From positions 2,849,001-2,913,000 of the forward strand of contig NC_135007.1 of assembly GCF_051020985.1 (NCBI RefSeq): a DNA stretch of 64,000 nt, in the 5' to 3' direction. Below the pieces are notes generated by a model that saw only the letters and a program-made list of their open reading frames with translations, was not told the DNA's origin and searched no databases. This stretch comes from Nomia melanderi. Lineage: Eukaryota; Arthropoda; Insecta; Hymenoptera; Halictidae. Shown here one piece after another: positions 48,923 through 62,288 of the stretch; the stretch's first letter is position 1, and every line of letters begins with the position of its first letter. The translations under genes were made by a program, and so were the position numbers.

Positions 48923-51562
48923 CTGGAACGAAAGATGAAACGTGGCGTTAAGGATGGATCGTTATAACATCGGCGACGATTTTTGCGTTACTTCGAGCTG
49001 GGCAACAGTTTTGTTCTTCCGCACGATTAGTCATGATTTCGAAAGGAAAATTTGCAAAGCTGTTTTTTGCTTTTCGAACGTGATTAGGTTCAAACTTTAG
49101 AGGCTGGTGAATAGGAAAAGACAATGGTAGAATAAGAAACGACTTTGATTTATTATTTTATTGAAACGGTTTACAAATTTTAAAATATCTATTAACTTTG
49201 TTTGGTGAATTGGATATGTGATTTTGTACATGTATCTTTTTCTCAGTTATCACTCGTGACTTTGAAAATTTGCAAGGATTTTCTTTGCTTTTTGGATATA
49301 ATTAGGCTCAAATTGTAGGAGTTGATGAATAGGAAAAGGAAAATGGTTGAATAAGAGGCGCGTTGGACCTATTACTTTTATAAAAAGGATTTACAAATCT
49401 TAAAAGTGTTATGAATTTTATTTGATGAACTGAATGTGTGAACTGTATGTGTATGATACATATTTTAGTATGTTTTTGGCATCAAGATATTTTTCCAGCA
49501 ATGTATAAAGACATTTGGCACGAGCAGATACAGTGTATAGGCGACAAATAGGCTTACAGAACAGCATATAAGGCAGAGGGATATTCTGTTCGCCCCATTT
49601 AATGTCACTATATACTTAGATTTTGTCTGAGGTTCTTAATTTTCGTAATAAACTGAAAAATATCTGCTATGAATCTTACTTGACGAGCGTTTTGTTTTTA
49701 CAAAAGTTGTTTAACATGTTTCAGTATTCGTAATGTTATAAAAATATGTTTTTTATCTAAGTAAGTTTGGAGAATCATTTCTTACAGTAAAGTTTGTATA
49801 GTTTCGGAAGTTAATGCACAAACAATTTTTGAAGTTGAAAATTAATTTTTTCATGTTTACATTTTTGAGACACCTAATTATAATACAGTAAAGTAGTTTG
49901 GAATAAGGTGCACAATGAATGAAACGAAAATCTACAAAAATCACTTACTAAATGTTGGAGAAGGTAAGAAACGTGAACATTTGTTGGACAGTGGTTTGTG
50001 TCAACCATATCCACATTTCACAAGCTTTTTCGTAATGTACACACGAAATACAAGATTATACGCCGACATTCACTTCTCTTCATTCTCCATTTTGTATGCA
50101 TGGTATTGAAATAAGAAAAAACTAACCTGCGTAAAGCTGAAAGATATTTATGACAAATGAAATTGTCCGGACAACGTGCATATTCATATATGCATGTCAC
50201 AGTTTTACTTTTGTGTACATTGTATATTTATCACGCGTATACACATTTTCCTATGTGTATAGAATGTCCAACAGGTTTTCATCTAAAGTTTGCAACTATG
50301 TTTCACAGCAGAAACGAAAAATGAAATATAACAAAAAGTTTGTACGCGTTTAACAAAAAAGTTATGAGTAGAACATGAAACACGAAGAATAAAACACAGC
50401 ACTCTCTTTTTCCCTCTTACAGTTAATTGATCATTTTAATTTCATTAATTGTTGATACAAGATAAACATATTTCATTTATATTGACACTGCTCGATGAGA
50501 TTCAAAATCTCACGTTGCAATACGAAGTTAATTTGGATTTTCTACTGCTCAATTAATGAAATAAAGGTCTATATAATAATGTAATTGATGAAATGAGCTA
50601 ATTAGGACAATTATAATTACGGTTGTTGAAATTAAATGAAATGCAATTTCACGTAATTATCGAACTCCGTGGAGTGAAGAACGTGTTTGTTGTAATATTT
50701 TAAGAAATATAAATAATTTACCGAATAATAGAGAATTAAAATGATATATTGTTAAACAGATTATTTATTGTAAGTTTGCAATTCTTCATAAATATATCAG
50801 TTTATCTGGTAATTTATTATACCTATTAACCGCTGCTGCTACTGCATCCAGGATAGTTTTATTACTTTTCTTATGGGTAGGTGGTGCAGTACTCTGTTCC
50901 TCCTCCGCCTATACGCTTCTTTCCATGTGGGCTTTTCGTTATGTGGGCATCACTATTGGTGAATCGGCAACTTTGGACACTGATATCTTAATAACGGCTT
51001 CCGCGAAAAATTTAATTTCTATAGTTTGGAAACGTCTGAAGGGCGGCTTTGAAAATATGGAATAGAAACTTAGACTTCTTATGAAGTCTTAGACTTTATG
51101 AACAACTTATAGATTTCTATTTAAGAATTGTAATATAGCCTTAGCAGGACGTTTCAACGGTCTGGAACTGTCACAGTTGTCTAACATATCTTTTAACGTA
51201 TCGTTGATAATTTTCGAGATAATTCGAAATTAATTTGTATTATTTATTAATTTAATTTTAAACAAAACCTATTTTTATCTCGGACACCGTTAAAATTTCA
51301 ACCAATGTGTAAGATCAGAATTTTGATCTAACCTTCGTTATTTTACGAATTATTTTTAAGCTATTGAAGAACGAAATGTAAATCTGTAAGCGTAAATAAA
51401 AGGAAATTGTGTGGATTGGAAAATACTTTAATACGATATTGTCGCCTCGGTGGTTACAAATGAAAGGTTGAAAAGGGCACTATTTAATCGCAGGACTTGC
51501 CTTATTAACGTAGTTCTCGCTCAGTTTAATGCACCGCAAAACTTGAGAACGCTTTACCTTAA

Positions 51563-51835
51563 CACATTGTTGACCGATCACGAATTAACTCGTGTTTGCA
51601 CTTGCATTAGCCATTTTAATTTTTGAAACGCAGGGCAATATAGAATATTCAAAAGCAAAATATTCAAAGTTATATAAAAGATATGTTCAAAGTTTAATTT
51701 CAATTCATTATGTATAAATAAAGTATATTCAAGTTTATTTACATCGTCTCACTAGCTTATTTAATTACGGAATAATGATAATGATAACCGATGGCGTGGG
51801 ATAGCTTCTGCGTCAAATTTCCGGTCAACAATGTG
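51563..51835. mobile_element. TTAA MITE with cacattgttgaccg inverted ends
   Basis: TTAA flanks are at 51559-51562 and 51836-51839. Perfect 14-bp or longer inverted ends are cacattgttgaccg and cggtcaacaatgtg. It is 273 bp long and non-coding. Confidence 0.9.
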
Positions 51836-52519
51836 TTAAGACGATACGCATTGACGGAATTACGGTTCTTTTTAAACTCAGTTTAGTAAGTCAAACTCCC
51901 TATTGAATGGGTAACGTAACGGTGAACGTGTTAAACAGTACCGAGGTTTACAAAAGGTAAGCGTAAAATATATTAGGACAATACTTCTTCTGATAGAAAG
52001 ATAAATGTTTTAACGTTAATTTCGGATCGTGCCGCGTGATACATTAAATGTTGAAACAATTAGCATTCCAAGCGCTTCGGTTCGGCACAGAGAAAACACC
52101 GCAGCACACGGGAAACACATTGTTCGGATCCCTGCGCAAGAATCTGCTCCCGATCGGTCGGGTTACACGACAAATATTCTAATGTCGTTACCCCGAAACT
52201 CGCTCTGGCTCTCAGCCAGGTTATTCGTTGTAGTCGTCGCACATTTTTTTTTTGGTTCGTTCTCTCTAAAGCACGCGGGTCAGCATACGGGTCGCCTGTA
52301 CTTTTCCATACGGGCTCACTCAAGTACAAAAAAATAGTCTGATTCAATTACTTCTATTTCTGCATACTTATGTACACTAATAATCAGAATCTGACCAAAC
52401 TACTAATGTTTAAGCTAATTAACAATGTTAAACGTGAATTTCTTAAAGAGACTATTAGGTCAACGTTAATTTCTTGTATTAACGGCTCAATTGTCTTCAA
52501 AGCAACAACGTATTCATTA

Positions 52520-52800
52520 AAAATTATTAACATAATGTGGTTTTATACGACAGATACGTCTCGTGTAAGAAAATATACTGTATCTATAGAAAAATAGAGA
52601 TTAGCTCCAGACCTAAGAAACTATCGAAATAATACAATAAGGCATATGAGAATTCATGTTAGAATTTGAGTGATCACATTAAATCAAACCAAATTGTGCA
52701 AAAAGGAAATAAATTTTGTTTAATTCGCGTTAAATCAAACAAACCATGTAAAAAAAGAATATAATTCACGTTAAATCAACATCGTGTGAAAACAGAATTG
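52520..52800 (+). repeat. dispersed repeat pair with 44.5 kb, copy 2
   Basis: It carries aaatatactgtatctatag, cagacctaagaaact, aaatcaaaccaaattgtgca and gtgaaaacagaattg in the order of the 44.5-kb copy. The ttaaatcaa block occurs three times locally, suggesting partial duplication. Confidence 0.65.
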
Positions 52801-55149
52801 ATGTATTTAAAATGCAGTAGATAATTGCCCTTGTACATACAATTTTTTCGGAACAATATACTTGACAATGTCAAAGAATTCATTGGATATAATCCTGATG
52901 AAAATAATTTTCACATTTGACAAGAAATGAACGAATCAAAGATCATTTTAAGACATGTCATAATACACATTCAAATACATTTCGATATCAGGCATCATCA
53001 AAACAGAAAACTATCCATTTACACGTAGAAAGCTATTTTACTACATTAAACGATCCAAAATTTATGTATTCACTTCGCAAGAGGATTCAAGAAAGAAAGA
53101 AGACAAGAATACTAGTACATTTCGTTGAACGGATTATTCACGGAACGATAAAGCGTATCTTGTGCCGTCGACACGATTGTCGCGATACAGGGTTTTCCCG
53201 TTTGACAACTCAGAATCGACGTTCCCTTATCTGCCGCATAACCTTGGCTGCATGGCGGAATATGAACGCTCGATTTGCAAAAATCATGGCGTCACGTCGC
53301 GACCGCCAGCGCACCAGTGCTGGTACGCGTAAATCTGGACGATACCGCGATGCAATCTGTAATGAGGCTCTTGGGATGCAAACGGCCCTCACTTTCTCCG
53401 CACGTACGAAAATTATCCTGGAATTATTCAGCGTGAACCGATCGTTAGAATTCACTTGATCTCCAACCGCCGCGCCGCGGCGAACAAGCCGCTGATTTTT
53501 CCCGAGGGCTGCTGGAAAATCACAGACGATATTTCCGACCCATCAACGATCGTTAACCGCTTTCCCCCGGCCATCTGCCGCTGGGTATAATTACTTGTAA
53601 GGCATCGGTACTGATTGCTGAACCGAATTCGGATACAAACGTTGAAATAGCTGCAGCATTCCTAACGCTCCACTGACTGTAGCGTTTTGGGGTGCGAGCG
53701 TACAATCGGAACGGAGAACACCGCAACGATTCAGCATTACTACGGTCGAACGATTCGCAAAAAGACACTGGAAGCCCTTAATCCGATAATGATGGCAACC
53801 CTTCGGTAGCACGCTCCTGCGCGTTAATCGCTTCTCTCCTAACGATTATTGTTACTTCTGTGCGCCGATAATGATTCGATTTTGCTACCCTGTTAGACAC
53901 CGTAGATATTCGGAATTACATTAGCCGACCGTATAATTAGCATAGTTTTGTGTCATGGCACATTATTCATTTTGGTTATTTTATCTATAGAGAAAAAATA
54001 TTACTTGCAATGGACAGAAAGAGTGTAAAAGCGGTACATTTTCACGGTTCTGCTGACGAATGCATTTATTCTTTTATTCTTTAATGTCATTCTTTTCCTA
54101 TTCTACTCTATAATTCGTGAATCTTTTCTGGACAAAAATGTTCCCTCGCTAAAGAGTGCGCTCACGCGCGTTATATAAGTTCTTTTTAAATAAAACGTTT
54201 TTGCTCACTCTTATAACCCTTTTAATGTTCATATATTAATCTAAATTATAACCCTTCATGGTTTAGTTCCGTCGCAATGCCGACTTCGAGCTTTGATATT
54301 TGAAATCATATGTTGCAAAAGAATAATTCAATTATTCAAATAACGTGAGATTAATACACAGCATTCTTATTTACTAGTATTTAAGACTTCAATACATAAT
54401 TCAGATTTTTATAAAAAGAAAACAATTTCGAAACTCCTTAAAAGTTTAACAAATTTTCGCACACAAAGGATTAAAAAGAAGTACACCCTTGATAATGTTA
54501 AATATGAATGCATTTCCTGTATCATCATTTCATTGCGAAACCAGTGTCGCGTTTACACTTTTGCTTTCAAATTATGTGGTCTACCCTTAGACATGTTAGA
54601 CACGTTTATTTGCTTCCAAACGCGGATACTTCCGTTCCCTTGACACCTCTCCTAACGTTTTATGATTTAATCGCGCTTAATGGGCGGTTAGCCGTTCGTT
54701 TGAATACTACTCATTTCAAGAATTCTCTTTGCTTCCCACGATGCAATATTGCCGCTGTATAATGTATTATTCAGAATTTTCGTACATTTCAGCGTAGTTT
54801 AGAATGTTTTTAAGAAACATGAATGTGAGAATAAATGTGAGTGAAGATAAAAAATGGGCAATAAAAGAGAAAATGTGTAACGGTCGAAGGAAAGTGGTCC
54901 GTGCAATGTCGCAGGTTCAAGATTGTCAGTTTAGCTTTGAAGGAGTGCGTTTGAGTGTTCCTTGAGAGTACGAATTGAGAAGAAGGTTCGTGTGGAAGAG
55001 AATGATTTTTGAATGAAGAGTGTCGGTAAGAATTTTATTAGAGAATCATGTGCTAGCCTTCATGGCAATAAGTTGTATATAGTCGTATGTTGTCCGTCGA
55101 AGCAGGTACAGTTCGCCTATTCCGAGCGTAGCGCTGATTTTAGGTTAAA

Positions 55150-56130
55150 CGGATGGTACACATAGGTATCACGAACATGTTAAATTGCCGGAAAGCTAGA
55201 AAACGCATAGATAAAGGAAAACTATACCATACCAGGATCTTTACTTATGGCTGGTAGCTTAATCAGTTAACTGGGTTTAACAAGTATACACGTCATCTTA
55301 AAACTCTAAATGGCGTTAACTTTTTCAACGATAGACTATTTATTCTTTCAGACACACATGTAATTCTTCTTCGTTTCGCTTCAGTTTTTCGTTAGAATAT
55401 ATCATAAGTGCATTTAGGCTGCACTTAACGAGTATATACTTCAATATTTGAGTTTATTGCGTGCACAATATCTAAAACTAAATTCCACATTTAATATGTT
55501 AAGTGCTTATCGCTTGTCAGTGCATGTGTTTTAACTGATTAGTGCGCAGCTGTAAGTTTTTTTGCATAATTCATATATTATAAATAATACATATACAGAA
55601 ACGAAAGGGTTAAGAGTGCACAGGGACAAGGGGACCCTTCCACTCACGATACTCGAGCCGCCTCGGTTTTCGACGCATGGTCATTATTGGCGCTCAGCAA
55701 TGACAAAGGGCGGAAGAGAGACCGAATGCAATGAAATGAGACGGAATTATAGAGAATTGTGTTTTCTATCGTTACGTCTCACTTCATCGTATTCGGTCTC
55801 GCTTCCGTCCATTGTTATTACCGCGTGCCAATAAAGACCATGAACCGAAAGCCGAGGCGGTCTGAGCGTTGGGAGTGGAACGGTCCCATTACCCCAGTGC
55901 ATTTTTAACCCTCTCGTCTCTGAATTGTATTATTTTTAATATATGAATTATGCAAAAAAACCTTGTCGGCTACGCATTAATTAATCGAGACACATGTACT
56001 GACAGCTGATTAGCACTTAAGCTGTTAGTCATTAATAAAGATCCCCGTGTGGTACAATTTTTCTTTACCTAGGCGTTTTCTAACTTTTCAATAATTTAAC
56101 ATGATTGTGGTACCTATGTGTATCCATTCT
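55150..56130. mobile_element. large foldback (hairpin) element
   Basis: This is a long imperfect inverted repeat centred at about 55759 with a 31-base spacer (55744-55774). Inner arms pair from gagccgcctcgg (55655) and accgaatgcaatg to cgtattcggtctc and ccgaggcggtct (55851-55862). Outer arms pair acacataggtatcacg and gctagaaaacgc (about 55160-55210) with gcgttttctaac and ggtacctatgtgt (about 56075-56125). The left arm has about 230 extra bases (about 55275-55505) absent from the right arm. The arms belong to the 27.8-kb TTAA family. Confidence 0.75.
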
Positions 56131-56329
56131 GTATGGATGGACATCACTCCGTACCAACTCACCACGTCACTCCAGGGCCAGCTTGCCGTTTCTCCGACAG
56201 AACTGCAACCCTCAGTCACTACCTCTACTACCACTTGTAAATCCTTATAAGTATGGGCCCAGGGCTTAAAATATAGCAATTCCATTTTTCCACGTTCAGA
56301 AAATACGTGTCAATTTCTTTTCCCCTCTT

Positions 56330-57860
56330 TTACGTTAGCTGCGGCCCGTGCTATTTGGGAAGTGAAATGATTCACGAATAAAAATACCATCACATTCCTG
56401 TTTGCGGGACACAGAGAAATTTATACGTTGCCGCGACGGCAAGGAAAATATTGACCGGGAAATTATATCATCGGTTTCAGGCCGCGTATTTGTTCTTGGT
56501 CGTTTAAACTGCGATTAAACGCAGCTCGAGAAATAGACCGTCTATTTCGGAGCCAATTAAAAGCTCGCCAAAAACATCCAGCACGGCCATCTTCTACGCA
56601 CGTCGCCCGAAAATGAAGATCCTCGTCAATAACGTATCGTATACACAAGCAGCGATAAATCGCGACCGTGTTAAGCCGGCTTATACTTGCACGCAGTGAC
56701 GCCACACTATTATTTTCCTCGTATCAACGCTCTCCCGGTGTTTCTGCGTCAGGCGTGAATGAAATTTTGGCGATCATCTCGGAATCAACCAACGCGTGTC
56801 GCGCACCCGTTTCTATTCCGAAGGACGAGAAAGCAGCCCGAACGACACCGGCCACGAAACGGACCTCTTGTACCGCAAAAACTACAAGATTTCCAGTTTC
56901 GATACGTGTATCTCGTTGCACGTCGCAAGAGCTTCTCGGTACCACGGGCGATGCATTTGAACGGTAGGGCATCCCGGGACCCGCTTCGGGTCCTCGTTTA
57001 GTAAAACCGCGTTTCCTCGAGGTGAAGAGTGGAAAAAGCGGTAAAAGAGAAAACGACCCGTGCAAAAAAGGAGGAATAAAGGCCTCCGTCTCGACCATTT
57101 CCTCCGAGGAAGAGGAAACTCGAAAGCGGCTGCAGCGGTGACGGTGCCCGCCCCCAACCACTGTCCCCTTTCGCATGGAAATACCGGTATTCCAGTCGCA
57201 GTGCGGTCGATCACATTTCCTTCTTTCTATCTTTTTTTCTCTCTTCCCTCGCGGCTTCCGCCGCGCCTCCTTTCCCCGCTCTTTTCCGCTTCATTATCTT
57301 CCGATTGTACCGATCCCGGCGCTCGTAATCGCGGGGGAATTAAGGATTCCGCGCGAACGGTTCCGTAATTTCGCGTGCCGCGGTTCGTTCGCGGATCTTC
57401 GAGCACTTCGCTATGCTCTTCAGTGAACCGCGGCATGGGTGGACGACGTTCGTCTCGCGGAAGAAACAATGGAGGGCTGCCGTCGCTCGAGATACTCGAG
57501 CTAGCGAACGTCTCCGCGAAACTGCGAACTCAGAAATTTCAGTGGGAATGGTTAATATCCATCCCGAGTTCACGCTCCCTCATCCTCGTCGATGTCTGCC
57601 GCGAACTTCCGCCCGAGCCGCTGCTTACGTAAGGAACGTAAGGAACAGCTTCCACCGCTGTGCAAGTTCACCGCGAAATCCGTGGTATGCAGGAACCATT
57701 TGCAGGACTCACAGGCGAGCCTGCGATATTAGTGCAACGAACGCCCGCCCGCCCGCCACTGCACCGCCGCCACCGTGAAATCCCGCGAGACTCATCTGTC
57801 ACCGAATTGTGCCACTTTCCGCCGACTATCGGTCTTCGCAGTTCCCTCAACTAGCAATAC
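56330..57860. other. CpG-rich GC-rich block upstream of the readable neto exons
   Basis: Base composition jumps to clearly GC-rich with frequent CpG, including repeated cgcccg units at about 57743-57756. Many overlapping open frames exist on both strands, as expected from low stop density, and none shows a signal peptide or domain. It could be a promoter or first-exon region (neto or another gene) or a compositional patch like those at 6.7-8.4 and 45.0-45.9 kb. Confidence 0.4.
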
Positions 57861-60220
57861 CCTTAATAAGGCTATCGACTTTTCTCCTTCGAGCGTTCGC
57901 TTGATCGTTCTATTTTTTTTTATGATGGCACCTTTTCTATTCTGCCAATAGAGGGTTATCGACACTTATGAGCCTTTGTTGCCACTGCTCAATCCGGCAC
58001 CTATGTATTTGTATATCTATTGTTCGTAAACGTCCTGTACTCGTTTCCGCGTCCAAAGGCGAACAAATACGTTAACCTCTTCAAAAATACTGGCATATAT
58101 ATGTACATTTGATTTTAGGGTAGTATTAACGTCCATTGAACGGACATTTTTTTTAAAAATGTTTTTCATAACTACCTCCGTCCGTCTTCGTACGGAATCT
58201 TGCGGTGATGCAGGCATCGCTACAAGCGATGGGTTTTTGAGCCTTTTTCACTTTTTCTTTGAATGCAACATGTATAATGAAACTTTGAACGACTCGAACA
58301 CATCGCTTGTAACGATGTGTGCATTACCGCAGGTTTTAACGTGTATGGGGATCTTACGGCACGGGTCTACCAGAAATCCTTACTTATGAATCCAATCTTT
58401 TTGACGAAAAACTGCTCAAAGTTTATAATTTCATAGAATTTTCATAAAAATTGCTATACTTATATTTCAAGTTGCTAAATCTGAATATTTCATTAAAAAT
58501 GCAAAATTCAAAATGGCAGATCTAACGTCACTGATGTAAACATAACTCTTAAGTAAATTTTTGTAATTTACAACTTTTCCAACTTTTGACAAAAATTATG
58601 CGATTAAAAACCTAATTTTATAGGATGATGTTAATTTCAATACGTTTTTGCAGTGATTTTTTACTTTAAATAGAATATACGGAAACTGAGATCTCAATAA
58701 ATGTGTCTTTACAATTTCTATAAGAAAATACGGGACAATCAATTTTGCTGTTCCGTAGTTCTAGTGTTAATTTTGTGTAATGATAATATTATACATGATA
58801 GATTTTGAAATAATCTATAAAATGTGATGTAATAATACTACCGATGTGTATAACATGCCTTTGGAAATTTTTAAACGAAAACATCTCGACGCAGTACGTC
58901 GTTCAAGCACGGGCGGTTGAAACTTTGCCTTAGGGTTTGGTTTGTGAATAGGGTTGTGATAGATATTTTATTGTTAATATTTTTCTGGCAGAGAAAAGAA
59001 ATTGCATATTCATTGCAAACGTATGTTGTTAGTGAATGCTAAATATTCATGGCCGCAAATATTTCTCTCTGAACGATGCAGGCTGAAGAATTTTTGAGTT
59101 TTTGAACTGTTCGTTTTATCTAACATACATATGTATTTCGGAGTTTGTCCAGAAGGATATTTGACAGATTATGGTAAGATTTCGTGAATATGTAGCACGT
59201 GATCAAAATTCTGCATTGGAACGCTTTTTTAATTCTACAAGTTCAAACTAAACAATTATTTCAATGAATTACATTACGGCATGGCATAATGCTTATACTG
59301 AAAGTAGAAAAGAAAAAGTCAGAACAGGAATAAAATTGCATGAACAGAAGCAACAAAACAAATGAAATTAGCAGTAAAAGAAAATTAAATTCACCAGAAA
59401 ATACAGGAGAAAAAACCTAGGGAAACATACGAAAAAATACACTGTGGGGAGTTTAAAGTGACCACAAAAGAACAATGTAAGGTTTAAATGGAACCTTCAT
59501 ATATTCATAAAAAGAGGCAAAAAAATAAAAATGCAGAATACGATAAAAATTGTAAAATACGTGTTTAACGCAGGAACTACCCTACCCGTCAAAATAATGG
59601 ATATTAGTTTTCTTATTTAACAATTATTAATGCTTTAGTAACTCTAAATATCTTTAAGGATTATTTTAGGAAATCCCAGGTGGTGCCATGATAAGGGGAG
59701 AGAAATTTACAGAAATAACTCGCAGATTAAAAAATAACGATGGTTTATTAACAAAAACAGTCAAAACTGTACAATAACGCCCACTGAATCACGCTATTCG
59801 CTGACTGATTGACTCTTATAAAATGTCCTGTCACTCTCGTCAACCACCCTAATAAATCTCACTCATTCTCTCCCTTTCTTTCATTCTTTTACTCTCTTAC
59901 TCACTCTCTATCTTTCTCTCTCCAGTCGGTCTCAGGCAGCATTCATTCACACCCCAGGTTTTCCTAAACATTTAGCCCCATTCGTTCTTAAATTTATGGC
60001 TTCCGCTTCAGCCTAAACTAAACTTTCACTCTAACTGAAAATCCTTCATATCCACTGACTTTGGAAATAAATAATTTCACTTATACACTATAACGAATAT
60101 CTGAAGGATCCCCCAAAAATGTATTGTTACAGTGTTTGTAAGCATTATATATCAATCATATTAAATGCTTGGTAGTTACAGAGTTAAAGAAATCAGATCG
60201 ATAATAAACTGCGACAGTAT

Positions 60221-60735
60221 TGTGGGGTGCGACGCCTAAGGACAATTTATGATCGAACCATTTGGGGCACGTGATGACGTGCAGTTAGTTTTTAAGTTTA
60301 CTGTTAGATGTGAGGCGCGAAAGGAGAGAGAGGAAGAGAGGGAGGGAGTGACTGGTGACAAGATGTTTGTAGCAGGAAAAGCTGGCAGTATGGATTAGCA
60401 CTAAAACTACCGAGCAGTAAAATTGACTTTTTGAAGTTTCTCTATAGAAACTCCAATAGTGCATCTGTTGAGATTTTAATTGATTTACAATTCAGTTTGC
60501 GTACTGATAAATTAATGTCTTTAATCATTTCTCAGAGAAATATTTATTATCTGTTTAATAATTGCAAACAGAAGACAACAAGTGTTAAAAAGTCAAAAAG
60601 ACCAGAAGCTAGAACGAGTCGCATAGTGTAATATCGCTTAGAGTAGATTAGGATACTTAGTTTAGTCTAGTCTTATTATATTTAATAAAATAGATTTACG
60701 TGTGAACTTGCTTTCGCAGAACCTTCCAATCCCAC
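60221..60735 (+). mobile_element. solo LTR 1 (interrupted by a MITE)
   Basis: It begins tgtggggtgcgacg just after CAGTAT and ends ccaatccca(c) before another CAGTAT (60735-60740). It contains an aataaaata signal followed by cttgctttcg, homologous to the end of LTR 2. There are no internal retrotransposon genes. The family (Ty3, BEL or copia) is undetermined. Confidence 0.7.
60398..60602. mobile_element. TTAA MITE nested in a solo LTR, right end decayed
   Basis: It starts agcactaaaactaccgagca and follows 5629-5847 through aattgatttacaattcag, tttctcagagaaa and taataattgcaaa. It then loses the terminal repeat near 60.6 kb. It interrupts the LTR at 60221-60735. Confidence 0.75.
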
Positions 60736-60740
60736 AGTAT

Positions 60741-61134
60741 TGTCAGGTGCGACGCGTACGGCCGGATACCGCAGGTATACTCGGACCGTTACGACCAAGT
60801 CGCTTGGACCCAGATGATTCGCAGGCGGCCGATGATGGCCTGCAGAATCATGCCCCGTGTTGACGGAATTAGTATTTAAGATGATTGTAAGACCTCTTTC
60901 AGAAGAGAGTAGTTTTGCGAGTTGAGAGGAGCAGGTCGGAGTGGACTAGCGTGGAACAGTGTAGTTTAAGAATTTAGAGTAGTAGATGAGAGTAGACCAG
61001 CGTGTAACAGCGTAGTATTGAGTAGAATAGATTAAGACACATAGTTTAGTTTAATTCTAGTCGCTTATAGTCCATTTCAATAAAGATACCAATACACCTA
61101 GGCTTGTTCTTGCCAAAACCCCTGCCAATCCCAT
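60741..61134 (+). mobile_element. solo LTR 2, directly adjoining LTR 1
   Basis: It begins tgtcaggtgcgacgcg after AGTAT (60736-60740) and ends ccaatcccat before AGTAT (61135-61139). It contains caataaagatacc as a polyadenylation signal near its 3' side. It is related to LTR 1 at both ends but diverged in the middle. Confidence 0.75.
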
Positions 61135-61682
61135 AGTATGATGGAAGCATTAATAGCCACAGCATAAATGTGTTCTCTTAAGCTGTGATGGTTACCACCG
61201 TATAAAGTTACACCGAAACTTCCGAGGCTGATTTTCCCCGCACGTGGACAGATTCTGATCTTCACGGCTGGCCGAGGAAAATATCGGCAACTATCGCGCT
61301 ACGTGGCTTTCCTCGTATCGATTAGTTTTCCCCGCCTCAGGGAAGCTGGGATGGTATCAACGGATGTAAGAAAGATGTCCTGCTCAGGTGGGGTTTCCCG
61401 TGAAAAAATATTGAAGTTCGAACGTGCTCCGCTTTTAAACAGCAAAGCTTGGTTATAGCTTCGTATCTTCTACTCATTTCGTGAGGAACGCAAGGTGGAA
61501 CGACCCGAGAATGTGTCGACAGTCGCGGAAGTAGTAGAAGATCGCGTGTAGTCAGACATGCCCCATCTATTCCGCGAGAAACGTAGAAACTCACAGAAAT
61601 TTCAAACATTCATACTATAAAAATTCTCCGTAAGAAGCTGTTATTCAGATATTCTAATAATTCTGTTGTAAAATATTATTAA

Positions 61683-61891
61683 CCCCTATCACTCCAACCG
61701 GCAGTCTCACTGCCAAAGCACGGATACATTAAACACAATTGCAACAGTAAAACATGTATGAATTAATTTCCTGTTTTCTTATATTATTTTGTGCTTACTC
61801 AACATTCATAATTGAATTTCTTCTTTGAAATAGACAAAATTTATTTGAAGCAATTGGTGATCATTTTACGATATTTTTGGAGTGATAAGGG
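61683..61891. mobile_element. TTAA MITE with cccctatcactccaa inverted ends
   Basis: TTAA is at 61679-61682 and 61892-61895. The ends cccctatcactccaa and ttggagtgataaggg pair with one mismatch. It is 209 bp long with no coding capacity. Confidence 0.88.
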
Positions 61892-62056
61892 TTAAAAATT
61901 CTAAAATGACCTTTTACTTATTAAGTATCGAAAAAAGTTCGTGTGGGTTTGTAAATCCAGATTTAAACATAGAGAACGTTTTTGAAAAAAAATTCATTTT
62001 ATTTGATACCAACGACATAAACATAACTTGCTGATAATACCAATTTCTTTCATTAA

Positions 62057-62288
62057 CCCCTTATCCAACAATAAACTATTATCGATAAACTATTATTTTG
62101 TCGTTAATAATTTATTAAGAAAAAGAACAGAGGCATATTCTATATTAATCTTTGCTCCAAAATATAATAATTGATAACAGAATAATAATATTTAGCTTGT
62201 ATTCAACAAGATTGGGTAATGTTCATGCTTGTTTAATTCCGTTTAAAATGTACACCACCTGCCTGACATGTTATTGTAAGGCAAGAGG
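62057..62288. mobile_element. TTAA MITE with ccccttatccaacaat end
   Basis: TTAA is at 62053-62056 and 62289-62292. The left end ccccttatccaacaat and right end attgtaaggcaagagg are imperfect inverted repeats. A right-end relic (attgtaaggcaaaggg before TTAA) also occurs at about 24643-24658. Confidence 0.75.

Noticed and set aside
52917..53459. 180-codon plus-strand open frame, the longest outside the neto region
   Set aside because: It spans AT-rich and GC-rich halves with different codon use, is Arg/Ile-rich without a domain, lacks splice or start context, and an equally open frame exists on the other strand.
56724..57573. Cluster of open frames of 80-150 codons on both strands
   Set aside because: Low stop density in a CpG-rich block explains them; composition is Arg/Pro/Ser and mutually complementary, with no recognisable protein.
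59680..60135. Possible inverted LTR ending tgtattgttaca
   Set aside because: No matching second end or target duplication could be found.
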